The notes beneath the pieces are model-generated. The model was not told the DNA's origin and searched no databases. It was given only the letters and a program-made list of their open reading frames with translations. From positions 186,001-250,000 of the forward strand of contig NZ_JACOGF010000001.1 of the NCBI RefSeq assembly GCF_014284335.1: a DNA stretch of 64,000 bases, read 5' to 3'. A program made the translations under genes and the position numbers. This document shows, one piece after another, positions 33,401 through 43,312 of the stretch. Origin of the DNA: Undibacterium hunanense (lineage in GTDB: Bacteria > Pseudomonadota > Gammaproteobacteria > Burkholderiales > Burkholderiaceae_D). The first letter of the stretch is position 1, and each line of letters starts with the position of its first letter.

Positions 33401-33925
33401 TTCTTTATAGCGGGAAACACCGGCTGCCTCTTCCAGGAAAATCCGCAACTCTTCAGGACGCGCTTCAATAATGCGCGAAATCATGCCCTGACCGATAATC
33501 GCATAGGCACGCGGGCCCAGGCCGGTACCGAGGAAAATATCCTGGATATCGCGGCGGCGCACCGGTTGACCATTGATGTAATAGGTGGAAGTCCCGTCGC
33601 GTGTCAGCGTACGCTTGACAGCAATTTCACCATACTGACTCCATTGCCCGGCAGCTTTGCCCATGCTGTTGTCAAAAACCAGCTCTACCGAAGAACGACC
33701 GGCGGGTTTACGATGGGTGGAACCATTGAAAATAACGTCCTGCATGGATTCACCACGCAATTCTGACGCCTTTGATTCACCCAAAACCCAGCGTACGGCA
33801 TCGATAATATTCGACTTGCCGCAACCATTCGGGCCGACTACCCCCACCAACTGGCCAGGAACCTGAAAATGAGTGGGATCGACAAAAGATTTAAATCCCG
33901 ACAATTTAATAGAAGTTAATCGCAC
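30401..33925 (-). CDS. smc: Chromosome segregation protein SMC
   Basis: 1174 residues, GTG start at 33925. ATP-binding head parts at both ends: Walker A VGPNGCGKSNIIDAVRWVLGE near residues 30-50, C-terminal signature HLLSGGEKALTATALVFSMF and Walker B FCLLDEVDAPLDDSN. Two long coiled coils flank a hinge at about residues 520-640. Condensin ATPase that organises the chromosome. First gene of the smc-zipA-ligA-galU operon, divergent from dapC. Confidence 0.98.
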   Translation of the reverse strand: MRLTSIKLSGFKSFVDPTHFQVPGQLVGVVGPNGCGKSNIIDAVRWVLGESKASELRGESMQDVIFNGSTHRKPAGRSSVELVFDNSMGKAAGQWSQYGEIAVKRTLTRDGTSTYYINGQPVRRRDIQDIFLGTGLGPRAYAIIGQGMISRIIEARPEELRIFLEEAAGVSRYKERRRETENRIHDTHENLVRVDDILRELNNNLDRLGAQAVVANKFRELQTDQEEKQKLLWLLRKKEAENEQKKHFAEIEKTQLDLEEQTAKLRHVELELEQMRQTHYAVGDRMHQAQGHLYQTNAEIGSLEAQIKFVIESRSRLQSQLQSLTAQRDQWQNQSRQFQDDLSEGEIHVEELAMRAEQALEVSQQQQDKLPAMEQVWRESQLKTTESRARIMQMQQQIELESAHQRNASNILNTLASRRERLMQEKQGLVLPDTTHLDNLSMQLEEKKQVLEELSMQLEEAQERLPVLEDERKQAQQQVNQDAAEYAQLEARLLALRQLQEKVQTQGKVQPWLEKHELSSLPKIWQKLHIEAGWETALESILRERTAALEMSNLDWAKAFFGDAPPAKLAVCAPTVMADTVAPVAGLKPFIDLLQLNDAGVRGLMQDWLHQVYIADDITSAFMGRVKLPAGACFITKQGHVIARSSVRFYASDSEQDGVLARQQEIENITKQCRAKHMLADESKTRAVRAESAYTQATQQLQDLRQRVGGLTQTTHSLQIEFMKLSEVQERFNQRSTQIGSDLAEIAAQEAEQQQIRAESEQKFEQLDMDLAELQETHEEGQTAYLEKEQQLNEARQRLRDLELAAQEAAFAEKSHRSKMEELRRNIATALEQSAQLFASMQQGQLELESMDDQTAQAGLQDLLDRRSEQERALANARHELDQLTQQLRHHEEAKMQVERSLQPQRDRIVELQLKEQAARLSQEQFSEQLRNFEVDEEALAQKLHDDLKPSYLQGEVTRLTNAIAALGAVNMAALDELAQATERKTFLDAQHADLTEAITTLQDAIHKIDIETRDLLQDTFDKVNHHFAELFPILFGGGQAKLIMTGDEILDSGVQVMAQPPGKKNATIHLLSGGEKALTATALVFSMFQLNPAPFCLLDEVDAPLDDSNTERFCNMVKRMSSNTQFLFISHNKIAMEMAQQLIGVTMQEQGVSRIVAVDMESAVNFATEVQAA

Positions 33926-34344
33926 TTTGTTTAATTTTATTATCTTTTGCAGTCAAATCTACCGCGTATCCTATGTTTCCAAAGGCTGTATACACAAGCC
34001 AGTCCTGTTATCAATGCATCATACCATCGTAAAGGCAAAATTTTTAGTTTTCAAACTTATTACACAATTAGCTGGCTCGCGCCACCTGATTCGCCATGCA
34101 TAACAGGCTGGCTGGCAGATTATTCAGGTTTTCATCAAAACCACGTGTGAAAGCCTTACTCTGAAGAATGCACTGGAGGCTATAATACGGATTGCATGTT
34201 ATCCAGGCAAAACCAAATAAAATACCGGAATCCAATGAGCAAGCCAAATATGTAAGCCAAATAAGTGGCCAAATAAATGGCAGCAATAGCCAAAATAGCA
34301 GAACCAGCCCGATCATCGCCATCAAGTTGCCAAGAATTAAAAAA
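33926..34344. promoter_or_regulatory. Divergent smc/dapC intergenic region with repeats
   Basis: 419 bp without a convincing gene. A TATAAT at 34181-34186 is a probable -10 for dapC. It leaves a leader of about 150 nt that contains GCCAAATA at 34243-34250, 34256-34263 and 34268-34275 and a near copy at 34289-34297. The smc-proximal part is AT-rich and presumably holds the smc promoter. Confidence 0.45.
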
Positions 34345-35565
34345 ATGACCTTCAATCCTTACCTGAGCAAGTTGCAACCGTATCCGTTCGAAAAACTGAA
34401 GCGACTGTTTGCCGATGTCAAGCCGGCCCCTGCTTACCCTGCCATCAGCCTGGGTATAGGCGAACCCAAGCATCCGACACCGAAACTGATCACGGATGCG
34501 CTGATCGCCAATTTGGGCGGGCTGGCCAGCTATCCGTCCACCGCCGGATCGGACACATTGCGCAATGCCATTTCAGGCTGGATAGCCCGCCGCTACGGCA
34601 TCCCGGCACCAGATGCCGTGACGCAGATATTGCCCGTCAACGGCTCGCGCGAAGCCCTGTTTGCGCTGGCACAGACCGTCATCAACCCAGCCGCTTGCGA
34701 AGATGGTCTGCCTTTGGTGCTGTGCCCCAACCCGTTTTACCAGATTTATGAAGGTGCCGCCTATCTGGCCGGTGCTGAACCGTATTTTGCCAATGCCGAC
34801 CCGGCGCGCAACTTTGCCCCTGACTATAAAAGCATTCCTGACAGCATCTGGAAACGGGTACAACTGCTGTATATCTGCTCACCCGGCAACCCGACCGGTG
34901 CCGTGCTGAACCTGGATGACTGGGCCGAACTGTTTGCCCTGTCAGACAAATATGATTTTGTCATCGCTGCCGATGAATGCTATTCAGAAATTTATTTCAA
35001 GGCTGAAGCTCCGCTGGGCAGCCTGCAGGCAGCACGCGCCCTGGGCCGGGATGACTATCGCCGCCTGATCACGCTTTCCAGCCTGTCAAAACGCTCGAAT
35101 GTGCCAGGCATGCGCTCCGGCTTCGTTGCAGGCGATGCAGAACTGATCAGGCAGTTCCTGCTATACCGGACTTACCACGGTAGCGCCATGAGCCCCAGCA
35201 TACAGGCAGCGTCAGTGGTCGCCTGGAATGATGAAACCCATGTCCAGGAAAATCGCGACAAGTACATCCGCAAATTTGCCCAAATTACCCCGGTATTGCA
35301 GGAGGTGCTGGAAGTCAGCCTGCCCGACGCCGCCTTTTACCTGTGGGCCAGGGTGCCAGATAAACTGGAGATGTCAGACACAGAATTCGCCCGTCGCCTG
35401 TACGAGGAATATAATGTGACAGTTTTGCCGGGCAGTTACCTGGCACGTGAAGCACATGGCATTAACCCGGGACAGAACCGCATACGCATGGCACTGGTGG
35501 CCGAACCAGAAGAATGCCTGGAAGCAGCGCAAAGAATCGTCAGCTTTTGCAAGAAATATACTTGA
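34345..35565 (+). CDS. dapC: Succinyldiaminopimelate transaminase DapC
   Basis: 406 residues from ATG 34345; an in-frame upstream extension to 34192 is repetitive low-complexity sequence. Fold-type I PLP aminotransferase: ISLGIGEPKHPTP, YICSPGNPTGAVL, ADECYSEIY and the PLP-lysine region TLSSLSKRSNVPGMRSGF. In this family it makes N-succinyl-L,L-diaminopimelate, consistent with dapD and dapE just downstream. Confidence 0.94.
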   Translation: MTFNPYLSKLQPYPFEKLKRLFADVKPAPAYPAISLGIGEPKHPTPKLITDALIANLGGLASYPSTAGSDTLRNAISGWIARRYGIPAPDAVTQILPVNGSREALFALAQTVINPAACEDGLPLVLCPNPFYQIYEGAAYLAGAEPYFANADPARNFAPDYKSIPDSIWKRVQLLYICSPGNPTGAVLNLDDWAELFALSDKYDFVIAADECYSEIYFKAEAPLGSLQAARALGRDDYRRLITLSSLSKRSNVPGMRSGFVAGDAELIRQFLLYRTYHGSAMSPSIQAASVVAWNDETHVQENRDKYIRKFAQITPVLQEVLEVSLPDAAFYLWARVPDKLEMSDTEFARRLYEEYNVTVLPGSYLAREAHGINPGQNRIRMALVAEPEECLEAAQRIVSFCKKYT

Positions 35566-35611
35566 GTAAAACTGGCTCTCGTTCTCTCTATCAATTGCAT
35601 CACTTAATTGA

Positions 35612-35650
35612 CTTATTTAATTACCTTATTTCATTGCCTTATTTAATTGC
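35612..35650 (+). repeat. Three tandem 13-bp repeats between dapC and dapD
   Basis: CTTATTTAATTAC, CTTATTTCATTGC and CTTATTTAATTGC in direct succession, with degenerate copies on both sides (35590-35610 and 35651-35672). AT-rich leader of dapD; role unknown. Confidence 0.75.
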
Positions 35651-35686
35651 ATCATTTCGTTTATTTAATCATCTGAAGATATCAAT

Positions 35687-36514
35687 ATGACTCAACAATT
35701 ACAGCAAATCATCGATCAGGCCTGGGAAGACCGTACCAATTTTTCTCCTAAATCCGCTCCAGCAGAAATTCGTGAAGCAGTTGCCCATGTATTGAGCGAA
35801 CTGGATGCCGGCACCCTGCGCGTAGCGCAAAAAATTGATGGTAGCTGGAACGTCAATCAATGGATTAAAAAAGCGGTATTGCTGTCTTTCCGTCTGGAAG
35901 ACAATATCTGCATGCCTTCCGGCGACCATATGCAGTTCTTCGACAAGGTACCAACCAAATTTGCCAATTACACGGCTGAAGACTTCGTCAAAGGCGGTTT
36001 CCGCGTAGTACCACCGGCAGTTGCACGTCGCGGCAGCTTCATCGCCAAAAACGTCGTGCTGATGCCTTCCTATGTCAATATCGGTGCTTATGTCGATGAA
36101 GGTGCAATGGTTGATACCTGGGCCACAGTAGGTTCTTGTGCGCAAATCGGTAAAAACGTGCATTTGTCCGGCGGCGTCGGTATTGGTGGTGTGCTGGAAC
36201 CCATGCAAGCCAACCCTACCATCATTGAAGACAATTGCTTCATTGGCGCCCGTTCTGAAATCGTCGAAGGCGTCATCGTGGAAGAAAACTCTGTCATTTC
36301 CATGGGCGTGTACATCGGTCAGTCCACCAAGATTTATGACCGCGCCACGGGCGAAGTCAGCTATGGCCGCGTGCCTGCCGGTTCTGTCGTGGTATCTGGC
36401 AATCTGCCATCTGCTGACGGCAAATACAGCCTGTATTGTGCAGTAATCGTGAAACGTGTTGATGCACAGACACGCTCCAAAACCAGCATCAACGAATTGC
36501 TGCGCGGCGCCTGA
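35687..36514 (+). CDS. dapD: 2,3,4,5-tetrahydropyridine-2,6-dicarboxylate N-succinyltransferase DapD
   Basis: 275 residues, the usual length. Helical N-terminal domain, then left-handed beta helix of hexapeptide repeats ([44 protein letters not shown] region), C-terminal [19 protein letters not shown]. First committed step of the succinylase branch to diaminopimelate and lysine. Confidence 0.98.
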   Translation: MTQQLQQIIDQAWEDRTNFSPKSAPAEIREAVAHVLSELDAGTLRVAQKIDGSWNVNQWIKKAVLLSFRLEDNICMPSGDHMQFFDKVPTKFANYTAEDFVKGGFRVVPPAVARRGSFIAKNVVLMPSYVNIGAYVDEGAMVDTWATVGSCAQIGKNVHLSGGVGIGGVLEPMQANPTIIEDNCFIGARSEIVEGVIVEENSVISMGVYIGQSTKIYDRATGEVSYGRVPAGSVVVSGNLPSADGKYSLYCAVIVKRVDAQTRSKTSINELLRGA

Positions 36515-36556
36515 TTGCGTCTTTGATCAATTTATAGTTCAGAATAGGGAAACATC

Positions 36557-37699
36557 ATGGCGGCGATGGAGAGATTATTTCAACTGATGAAAGAGAAACA
36601 TGCATCCGACATGTTTTTTGCGATGAATTCGCCCATTCATCTGAAGATCAATGGCAATCTGCTCCCCATCAATCAGCAAAAAATGGATCAGGCGAATATT
36701 CTCTCGCTGCTGAGTGAAGTTGTAGCATCTGATCACATGGAAGAACTGGAAGAAAAAAACGAACTGAATATCGGTATCGGCGCACCAGGCATAGGCCGTT
36801 TCCGTCTGTCGGCCTTCCGCCAGCGCGGGTCGATTTCAGCCGTCTTCCGTTTTGTCCCCGGTGATATCCCTGTCTTAAACACGCTGCATTTGCCGCCCGT
36901 GCTGTCTGAGCTGATCATGGAAAAACGTGGACTGATCCTGGTTGTCGGTGCAACCGGATCAGGCAAATCCACCACCATTGCCTCCATGCTTGATCACCGG
37001 AATGAAGTCAGGACTGGCCATATCCTGACACTGGAAGACCCGATCGAATATCTGTTCCGCAGTAAGAAATCCATCGTCAACCAGCGTGAAATCGGCAGCG
37101 ATTCCGAAAGCCTGAAAACCGCACTGAAGAATTCCCTGCGCCAGGCACCCGATTGCATCCTGATTGGTGAGATTCGTGATCTCGACACCATGATGTCAGC
37201 CATTGCCTATGCACAATCCGGCCATCTGGTGCTGGCAACCCTGCATGCCAATAACAGTTATCAGGCACTGAACCGTATCATCAGCTTCTTCCCCATGGAA
37301 ACCAGGAATGCCTTGCTGCTGGATCTGTCGTCATCCATACGGGCCATTATTTCGCAGCGCCTGATACGGGCCAAAGACGGTGGCCGCTGCCCAGCGGTAG
37401 AAATCATGCTCAACACGCGCTATGTGGCTGAACTGATAGAAAAGGGAGATATCTTCCAGATCAAGGAAGCCATCGAGAAAAGTCTGTCGCCTGGCTCTCA
37501 GACATTCGAGCGCGCACTGATGTACCTGATCAAGGAAGGTCTGATCACTCAGGAAGAAGGCTTGGCCAATTCCGACTCGGCCAATAACCTGTTGTGGCTG
37601 CTGAACAATGAAGCATCCAGCAGCGCAGCACCGCCACCTGAGCCCGAACCGGAAACCAAGGACGAAGCATCGTTCACAGAATTCACCCTCAACGTGTAA
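36557..37699 (+). CDS. pilU: Type IV pilus twitching ATPase PilU (PilT/PilU family)
   Basis: 380 residues. N-terminal PAS-like domain (LFQLMKEKHASDMFFAMNSPIHLKING) and a RecA-like ATPase: Walker A GATGSGKST at 131-139, Asp box LEDPIEY, Walker B CILIGEIRD, His box LATLHANNSYQALNRI. The length and the acidic, proline-rich C-terminal tail fit the accessory retraction motor PilU more than PilT. No pilT is next to it; the position between dapD and dapE is shared with related Burkholderiales as I recall. Confidence 0.87.
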   Translation: MAAMERLFQLMKEKHASDMFFAMNSPIHLKINGNLLPINQQKMDQANILSLLSEVVASDHMEELEEKNELNIGIGAPGIGRFRLSAFRQRGSISAVFRFVPGDIPVLNTLHLPPVLSELIMEKRGLILVVGATGSGKSTTIASMLDHRNEVRTGHILTLEDPIEYLFRSKKSIVNQREIGSDSESLKTALKNSLRQAPDCILIGEIRDLDTMMSAIAYAQSGHLVLATLHANNSYQALNRIISFFPMETRNALLLDLSSSIRAIISQRLIRAKDGGRCPAVEIMLNTRYVAELIEKGDIFQIKEAIEKSLSPGSQTFERALMYLIKEGLITQEEGLANSDSANNLLWLLNNEASSSAAPPPEPEPETKDEASFTEFTLNV

Positions 37700-37724
37700 A
37701 CCATAAAGTAGCGACTAAAGACGT

Positions 37725-39226
<1,502 letters not shown>

Positions 39227-39265
39227 GCTTTATGTCAGCTCACCACTGGCCGATACGGAAACAAT

Positions 39266-40168
39266 ATGACTACACCCGCCACCACCTTTCTGACCCTGCG
39301 CGATCTGTTGCGTTATGCGGTCACACGCTTCAATAAAGAAAAACTGTTCTTTGGCCATGGCAGCGCCAATGCACTGGATGAAGCCGCTTATCTGCTGCTG
39401 CATACCCTGCACCTGCCGCTGGACAAGATAGAACCTTTTCTGGATGCACATTTGCTGCCATCAGAAATAGATGCCGTATTGCGCGTGATAGACAGACGCG
39501 CAGTTGACCGCGTGCCTGCTTCCTACATTACGAATGAAGCCTGGCTCGGCACTTATAATTTCTACGTAGATGAACGTGTCATCGTGCCGCGCTCTTTCAT
39601 CGCGGAACTGATACCAGAACATTTTTCACCATGGGTAAGCGATCCTGAAGCAATCAGCAACATCCTTGAACTGTGTACCGGCTCTGCCTGCCTGCCTATC
39701 ATGCTGGCCGACATGTTCTCTGAAGCACACGTGGACGCAGTCGACATTTCCAAAGATGCACTGGAAGTGGCCAGGCGCAATGTAGCAACCTATGAACTGC
39801 AGGGCCGCATTACCCTGATCGAGTCAGATTTGTACAGCAATGTCCCGGACAAGAAATATGACCTGATCATCACCAACCCGCCATACGTCAATTCGGGTTC
39901 CATGGCCAAGCTACCCAAGGAATACATGCATGAACCGCAAATTGCCCTGGCTGGCGGTGATGATGGCATGGACCTGGTGCGCAAGATCGTAGCCGGTGCG
40001 GCACAAAGACTGACCGAGGACGGTTTGCTGATGGTGGAAATTGGCAATGAACGTGCCTTCGCCGAAGCCGCCTTCCCTGAACTGAACCTGACCTGGTTAA
40101 GTACCAGTGCCGGTGACGATATGGTATTTTTGGTGGAAGCCAGCCAACTGACCAGTTTCACTGCATAA
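39266..40168 (+). CDS. prmB: 50S ribosomal protein L3 glutamine methyltransferase PrmB
   Basis: 300 residues. Helical N-terminal domain, then class I SAM-dependent methyltransferase: ILELCTGSACLPIMLA (SAM site) and the substrate-binding NPPYVNSGSM. Methylates a glutamine side chain of L3 during ribosome assembly. NPPYVN plus the N-terminal architecture separates it from HemK/PrmC, which has NPPY in a different context. Followed by a clear terminator. Confidence 0.95.
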   Translation: MTTPATTFLTLRDLLRYAVTRFNKEKLFFGHGSANALDEAAYLLLHTLHLPLDKIEPFLDAHLLPSEIDAVLRVIDRRAVDRVPASYITNEAWLGTYNFYVDERVIVPRSFIAELIPEHFSPWVSDPEAISNILELCTGSACLPIMLADMFSEAHVDAVDISKDALEVARRNVATYELQGRITLIESDLYSNVPDKKYDLIITNPPYVNSGSMAKLPKEYMHEPQIALAGGDDGMDLVRKIVAGAAQRLTEDGLLMVEIGNERAFAEAAFPELNLTWLSTSAGDDMVFLVEASQLTSFTA

Positions 40169-40202
40169 ATCAGTGTAGCGCAGTGCAATAAATACAATGT
40201 AG

Positions 40203-40230
40203 ACGGGCAAAACCAGTTTTGCCCGTTTTT
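40203..40230 (+). terminator. Terminator of prmB
   Basis: ACGGGCAAAA, loop CCAG, TTTTGCCCGT, followed by TTTT. 35 bp after the prmB stop; closes the dap-prmB run. Confidence 0.92.
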
Positions 40231-40277
40231 CCATTTTTTACATCAACAAAACAGCATTACCCATTAATTAAGTTTAT

Positions 40278-42263
40278 ATGATACGTCTTCAACAAGTCGT
40301 CCTGGCGCGCGGCATCAAACCTTTATTTGACAGCGTCGATGTGACGCTCAATCCCGGCGACAAGATAGGCTTGATCGGCTCCAACGGCGCAGGCAAATCC
40401 AGTCTGTTTGCCATGTTGCGCGGTGAATTGCATCCAGACCAGGGCAGCATCGATTTCCCGGCCAAATGGCAGTTGGCCCACGTCGCGCAGGAAACCCCAC
40501 CGCTGGAGCGCAGCGCCATCGATTACGCCATAGACGGCGATGTCGCCTTGCGCAAACTGGAAGCCCAACTGGCCGAACTGGAAGCCCAGCCAGAAAGCTA
40601 CGACAACGGTATTGCCATCGGCAATATGTATGGTGCACTGGCCGATGCTGATGCCTATACCGTGCGCCCGCGTGCAGAACAATTGCTGCTGGGCCTGGGC
40701 TTCAAGATCAATGAACTGGAACAATCAGTTGCCAGTTTTTCTGGTGGCTGGCGCATGCGCCTGAACCTGGCACAGGCACTGATGTGCAAATCCGATTTGC
40801 TGCTGCTTGATGAACCAACCAATCACTTGGATCTGGATGCCATCATCTGGCTGGAAGACTGGCTGAAACGTTATGAAGGCACACTGATCATCATTTCCCA
40901 TGACCGCGATTTCCTCGACGGCGTGGTGAATGTCATCGTCCATATTGATGAACGCAAACTCAAGCGTTATGGCGGCAACTATTCCGGTTTTGAACGCCAG
41001 CGCGCAGCCCAACTGGAACTGGCACAGGGCATGCTGGAGAAACAAAACCGCAAGCGCGCCCACCTGCAATCCTTTATTGACCGCTTCAAGGCCAAGGCAT
41101 CCAAAGCCAAGCAGGCACAGAGCCGTATCAAGGCTCTGGCACGTATGGAAGAAATGGCGCCATTGCGCGCTGCCGCCGAATTCTCTTTTGAATTCCGCGA
41201 GCCACTCAGCGCACCGAACCCCATGCTGGTGATGGAAGATGTGGATTGCGGTTATCGCACAGAATCAGAAACCGACCATAGTTTCAGCGAGAAAAAAATC
41301 GTCGGCGATGTCAAGTTCACGCTGCAAATTGGTCAGCGTATCGGTTTGCTGGGCGTGAATGGCGCGGGTAAATCCACCCTGATCAAAACCATCGTCGGCG
41401 ATATCGCCCCCTTGAACGGCGTTATGCAAACCGGCAAGGGCCTGTCCATCGGTTACTTTGCCCAGCACCAGGTTGAAATGCTACGCCATGACGAATCCCC
41501 ACTCTGGCATCTGGCCCATATCGCGCCCGATGTACGTGAGCAGGAATTGCGTAATTTCCTCGGTGGTTTCAACTTCCCGGGCACCATGGTGAGCAGCCCG
41601 ATCAAACCATTCTCGGGCGGTGAAAAAGCCCGCCTGGCACTGGCGATGATCGTCTGGCAGCGCCCCAACCTTTTGCTGCTGGATGAACCAACCAACCATC
41701 TGGATCTGGAAACCCGCGAAGCCCTGACCGATGCGCTGGCACAGTTTGAAGGCACTCTCGTCGTCGTCTCGCATGACAGGCATTTGCTGCGCGCCACGAC
41801 TGACCAGTTCATCATCGTTGCCGATGGCAAGCTGCAACCGTTCGACGGTGATCTGGACGATTATAAAGACTGGCTGTTCAAAAACAAGCTGGAAAAAGCC
41901 GCTCCTTCCCTGCCGGAAAAAACCAAGGCACAGGAAGCTGCTTTGCCACAGGCCAAGCCGATTCCCGTTGCCAAAGTCGATGACAAGGAACAGCGCAAAC
42001 GCGATGCCGATGAACGCCTGCGCCTCACCAATCTGCGCAAGCCGATAGAAACGCGCATCAAGCGTCTTGAAGAACAGATGGCAAAGCTGAACCTGAAGAA
42101 GAAAGACATCGACGCCCAACTGGAAGACAGTGACATCTATAGCGATGCCAAGAAAGAAAAACTGAAAACCCTGTTACTTGATCAGGCTTATGTCGTCAAA
42201 GAACTGGGACAGATCGAAGCTGACTGGCTGGAACAGCAGGAATTTCTGGAAGCCGTAGAGTAA
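40278..42263 (+). CDS. ABC-F family ATPase, YheS-like
   Basis: 661 residues with two nucleotide-binding domains and no membrane segments. Walker A GSNGAGKSS and GVNGAGKST; signatures FSGGWRMRLNLAQAL and FSGGEKARLALAMI; Walker B LLLLDEPTNHLDLD twice. The linker between domains is basic (SFIDRFKAKASKAKQAQSRIKAL), and the last ~100 residues form a charged coiled coil. The segments align closely with E. coli YheS by eye. ABC-F proteins bind the ribosomal E site and rescue or tune translation. Confidence 0.93.
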   Translation: MIRLQQVVLARGIKPLFDSVDVTLNPGDKIGLIGSNGAGKSSLFAMLRGELHPDQGSIDFPAKWQLAHVAQETPPLERSAIDYAIDGDVALRKLEAQLAELEAQPESYDNGIAIGNMYGALADADAYTVRPRAEQLLLGLGFKINELEQSVASFSGGWRMRLNLAQALMCKSDLLLLDEPTNHLDLDAIIWLEDWLKRYEGTLIIISHDRDFLDGVVNVIVHIDERKLKRYGGNYSGFERQRAAQLELAQGMLEKQNRKRAHLQSFIDRFKAKASKAKQAQSRIKALARMEEMAPLRAAAEFSFEFREPLSAPNPMLVMEDVDCGYRTESETDHSFSEKKIVGDVKFTLQIGQRIGLLGVNGAGKSTLIKTIVGDIAPLNGVMQTGKGLSIGYFAQHQVEMLRHDESPLWHLAHIAPDVREQELRNFLGGFNFPGTMVSSPIKPFSGGEKARLALAMIVWQRPNLLLLDEPTNHLDLETREALTDALAQFEGTLVVVSHDRHLLRATTDQFIIVADGKLQPFDGDLDDYKDWLFKNKLEKAAPSLPEKTKAQEAALPQAKPIPVAKVDDKEQRKRDADERLRLTNLRKPIETRIKRLEEQMAKLNLKKKDIDAQLEDSDIYSDAKKEKLKTLLLDQAYVVKELGQIEADWLEQQEFLEAVE

Positions 42264-42275
42264 TGAGTAATGGCA

Positions 42276-42300
42276 AGGGGCGCAGAATGCGCCCCTTTCT
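42276..42300. terminator. Terminator between the ABC-F gene and mtfA
   Basis: AGGGGCGC, loop AGAAT, GCGCCCCT, then TTCTTCTT on the plus strand. Sits between convergent genes and may serve both. Confidence 0.85.
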
Positions 42301-42315
42301 TCTTACCTATGCAAA

Positions 42316-43122
42316 TTAAATCCAGTCACAAGGATCAACCTGATAATAATTGCGTAATTGCGTGTACAGGGCCGGATGGTAATGAGCAAGGTCCTGGCTT
42401 TTCTTGAAAAAGGCCTCGGTCACCACCGCAAAAAACTCTGCCGGATTAGTTGCACCATAGGGGTCAATAATCGTTGGCATGTCATTCTCTATTGCATGCA
42501 GCAATTGCGAAAACTCTCGTTCCATGACTTGCGACCATGCCTTGTAAGCTGCTGCCGTCTTCAGATCAGGAGCACCGTTGGTAGAGCCGGTTTCACTATC
42601 GAGCTGATGCGCAAATTCATGCAATACCACATCCTGACCACGCGCCTCATTCTCAGGATTATGCGCAGCCTGGTCCCAGGCCAGAATCACCCGGCCATCA
42701 CTCCAGGATTCACCACTCAGCCCCTGATTGGTATGGGTGACCACACCGCCCGTGTTCATCTGCGTTCTGGGTGCCACAAATGCTGACGGATACACCAGAA
42801 CATGGGTAAGCTGCGGGTATACATCCGATTCGCGATTCAACAGCAAGAGGCAAGCCTTGCCAGCTATGGTTACCCTGATTTCATCAGTGATAGTCAGGCC
42901 ACCACAACCGACAAAGGTTTTCTGGTACAGAAACTGACGTATGCGACGCTTTAACTGCATTTGCAAATCAGTAGGCATGCGCGAATAGCCTGGCAGGTTT
43001 TTCCTCAGGATTTTTGAATAATTCAGAGGAAAAGCCTGCGACAGCACATAGCGCAAACGCGCCCGGGGCAGCACAAACACGCCCAGTCCCAGCAAGACCA
43101 ATACAGCAAGTAGCCATTCCAT
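42316..43122 (-). CDS. mtfA: MtfA-like zinc-dependent peptidase (M90 family)
   Basis: 268 residues from ATG 43122, matching the ~265 of E. coli MtfA; an in-frame ATG at 43170 would add 16 hydrophobic residues and cannot be excluded. N-terminal hydrophobic segment (WLLAVLVLLGLGVFVLP), zinc motif VLHEFAHQLDSETGSTNGAP and the downstream AEFFAVVTEAFF glutamate. In E. coli MtfA binds and inactivates the glucose-PTS repressor Mlc; whether that holds in a bacterium of this kind is unknown. Confidence 0.9.
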   Translation of the reverse strand: MEWLLAVLVLLGLGVFVLPRARLRYVLSQAFPLNYSKILRKNLPGYSRMPTDLQMQLKRRIRQFLYQKTFVGCGGLTITDEIRVTIAGKACLLLLNRESDVYPQLTHVLVYPSAFVAPRTQMNTGGVVTHTNQGLSGESWSDGRVILAWDQAAHNPENEARGQDVVLHEFAHQLDSETGSTNGAPDLKTAAAYKAWSQVMEREFSQLLHAIENDMPTIIDPYGATNPAEFFAVVTEAFFKKSQDLAHYHPALYTQLRNYYQVDPCDWI

Positions 43123-43312
43123 GTTAATGCCAATCAAAGTTGCCGATGCTATAACAAAGATAGCATCCATTTACGTAAAGCAAATGGGCGCAACAAAGGC
43201 AAAATCAATAGCAAAGGCAAAAAATCCGGATTTACAAGATACATGCTGGTACAACAAGACAGAATATCAACAGTATTACCGTCCGCAAAAAAGCAGGATT
43301 CCCATTTTCTCG

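Noticed and set aside
33873-34150. Small plus-strand frames in the smc-dapC gap
   Set aside because: They overlap the smc start or promoter region, lack ribosome-binding sites and show no family features.
34243-34297. Possible CRISPR-like array from the GCCAAATA repeats
   Set aside because: Units are only 8 bp with uneven short spacers and no cas genes are present; these are short direct repeats.
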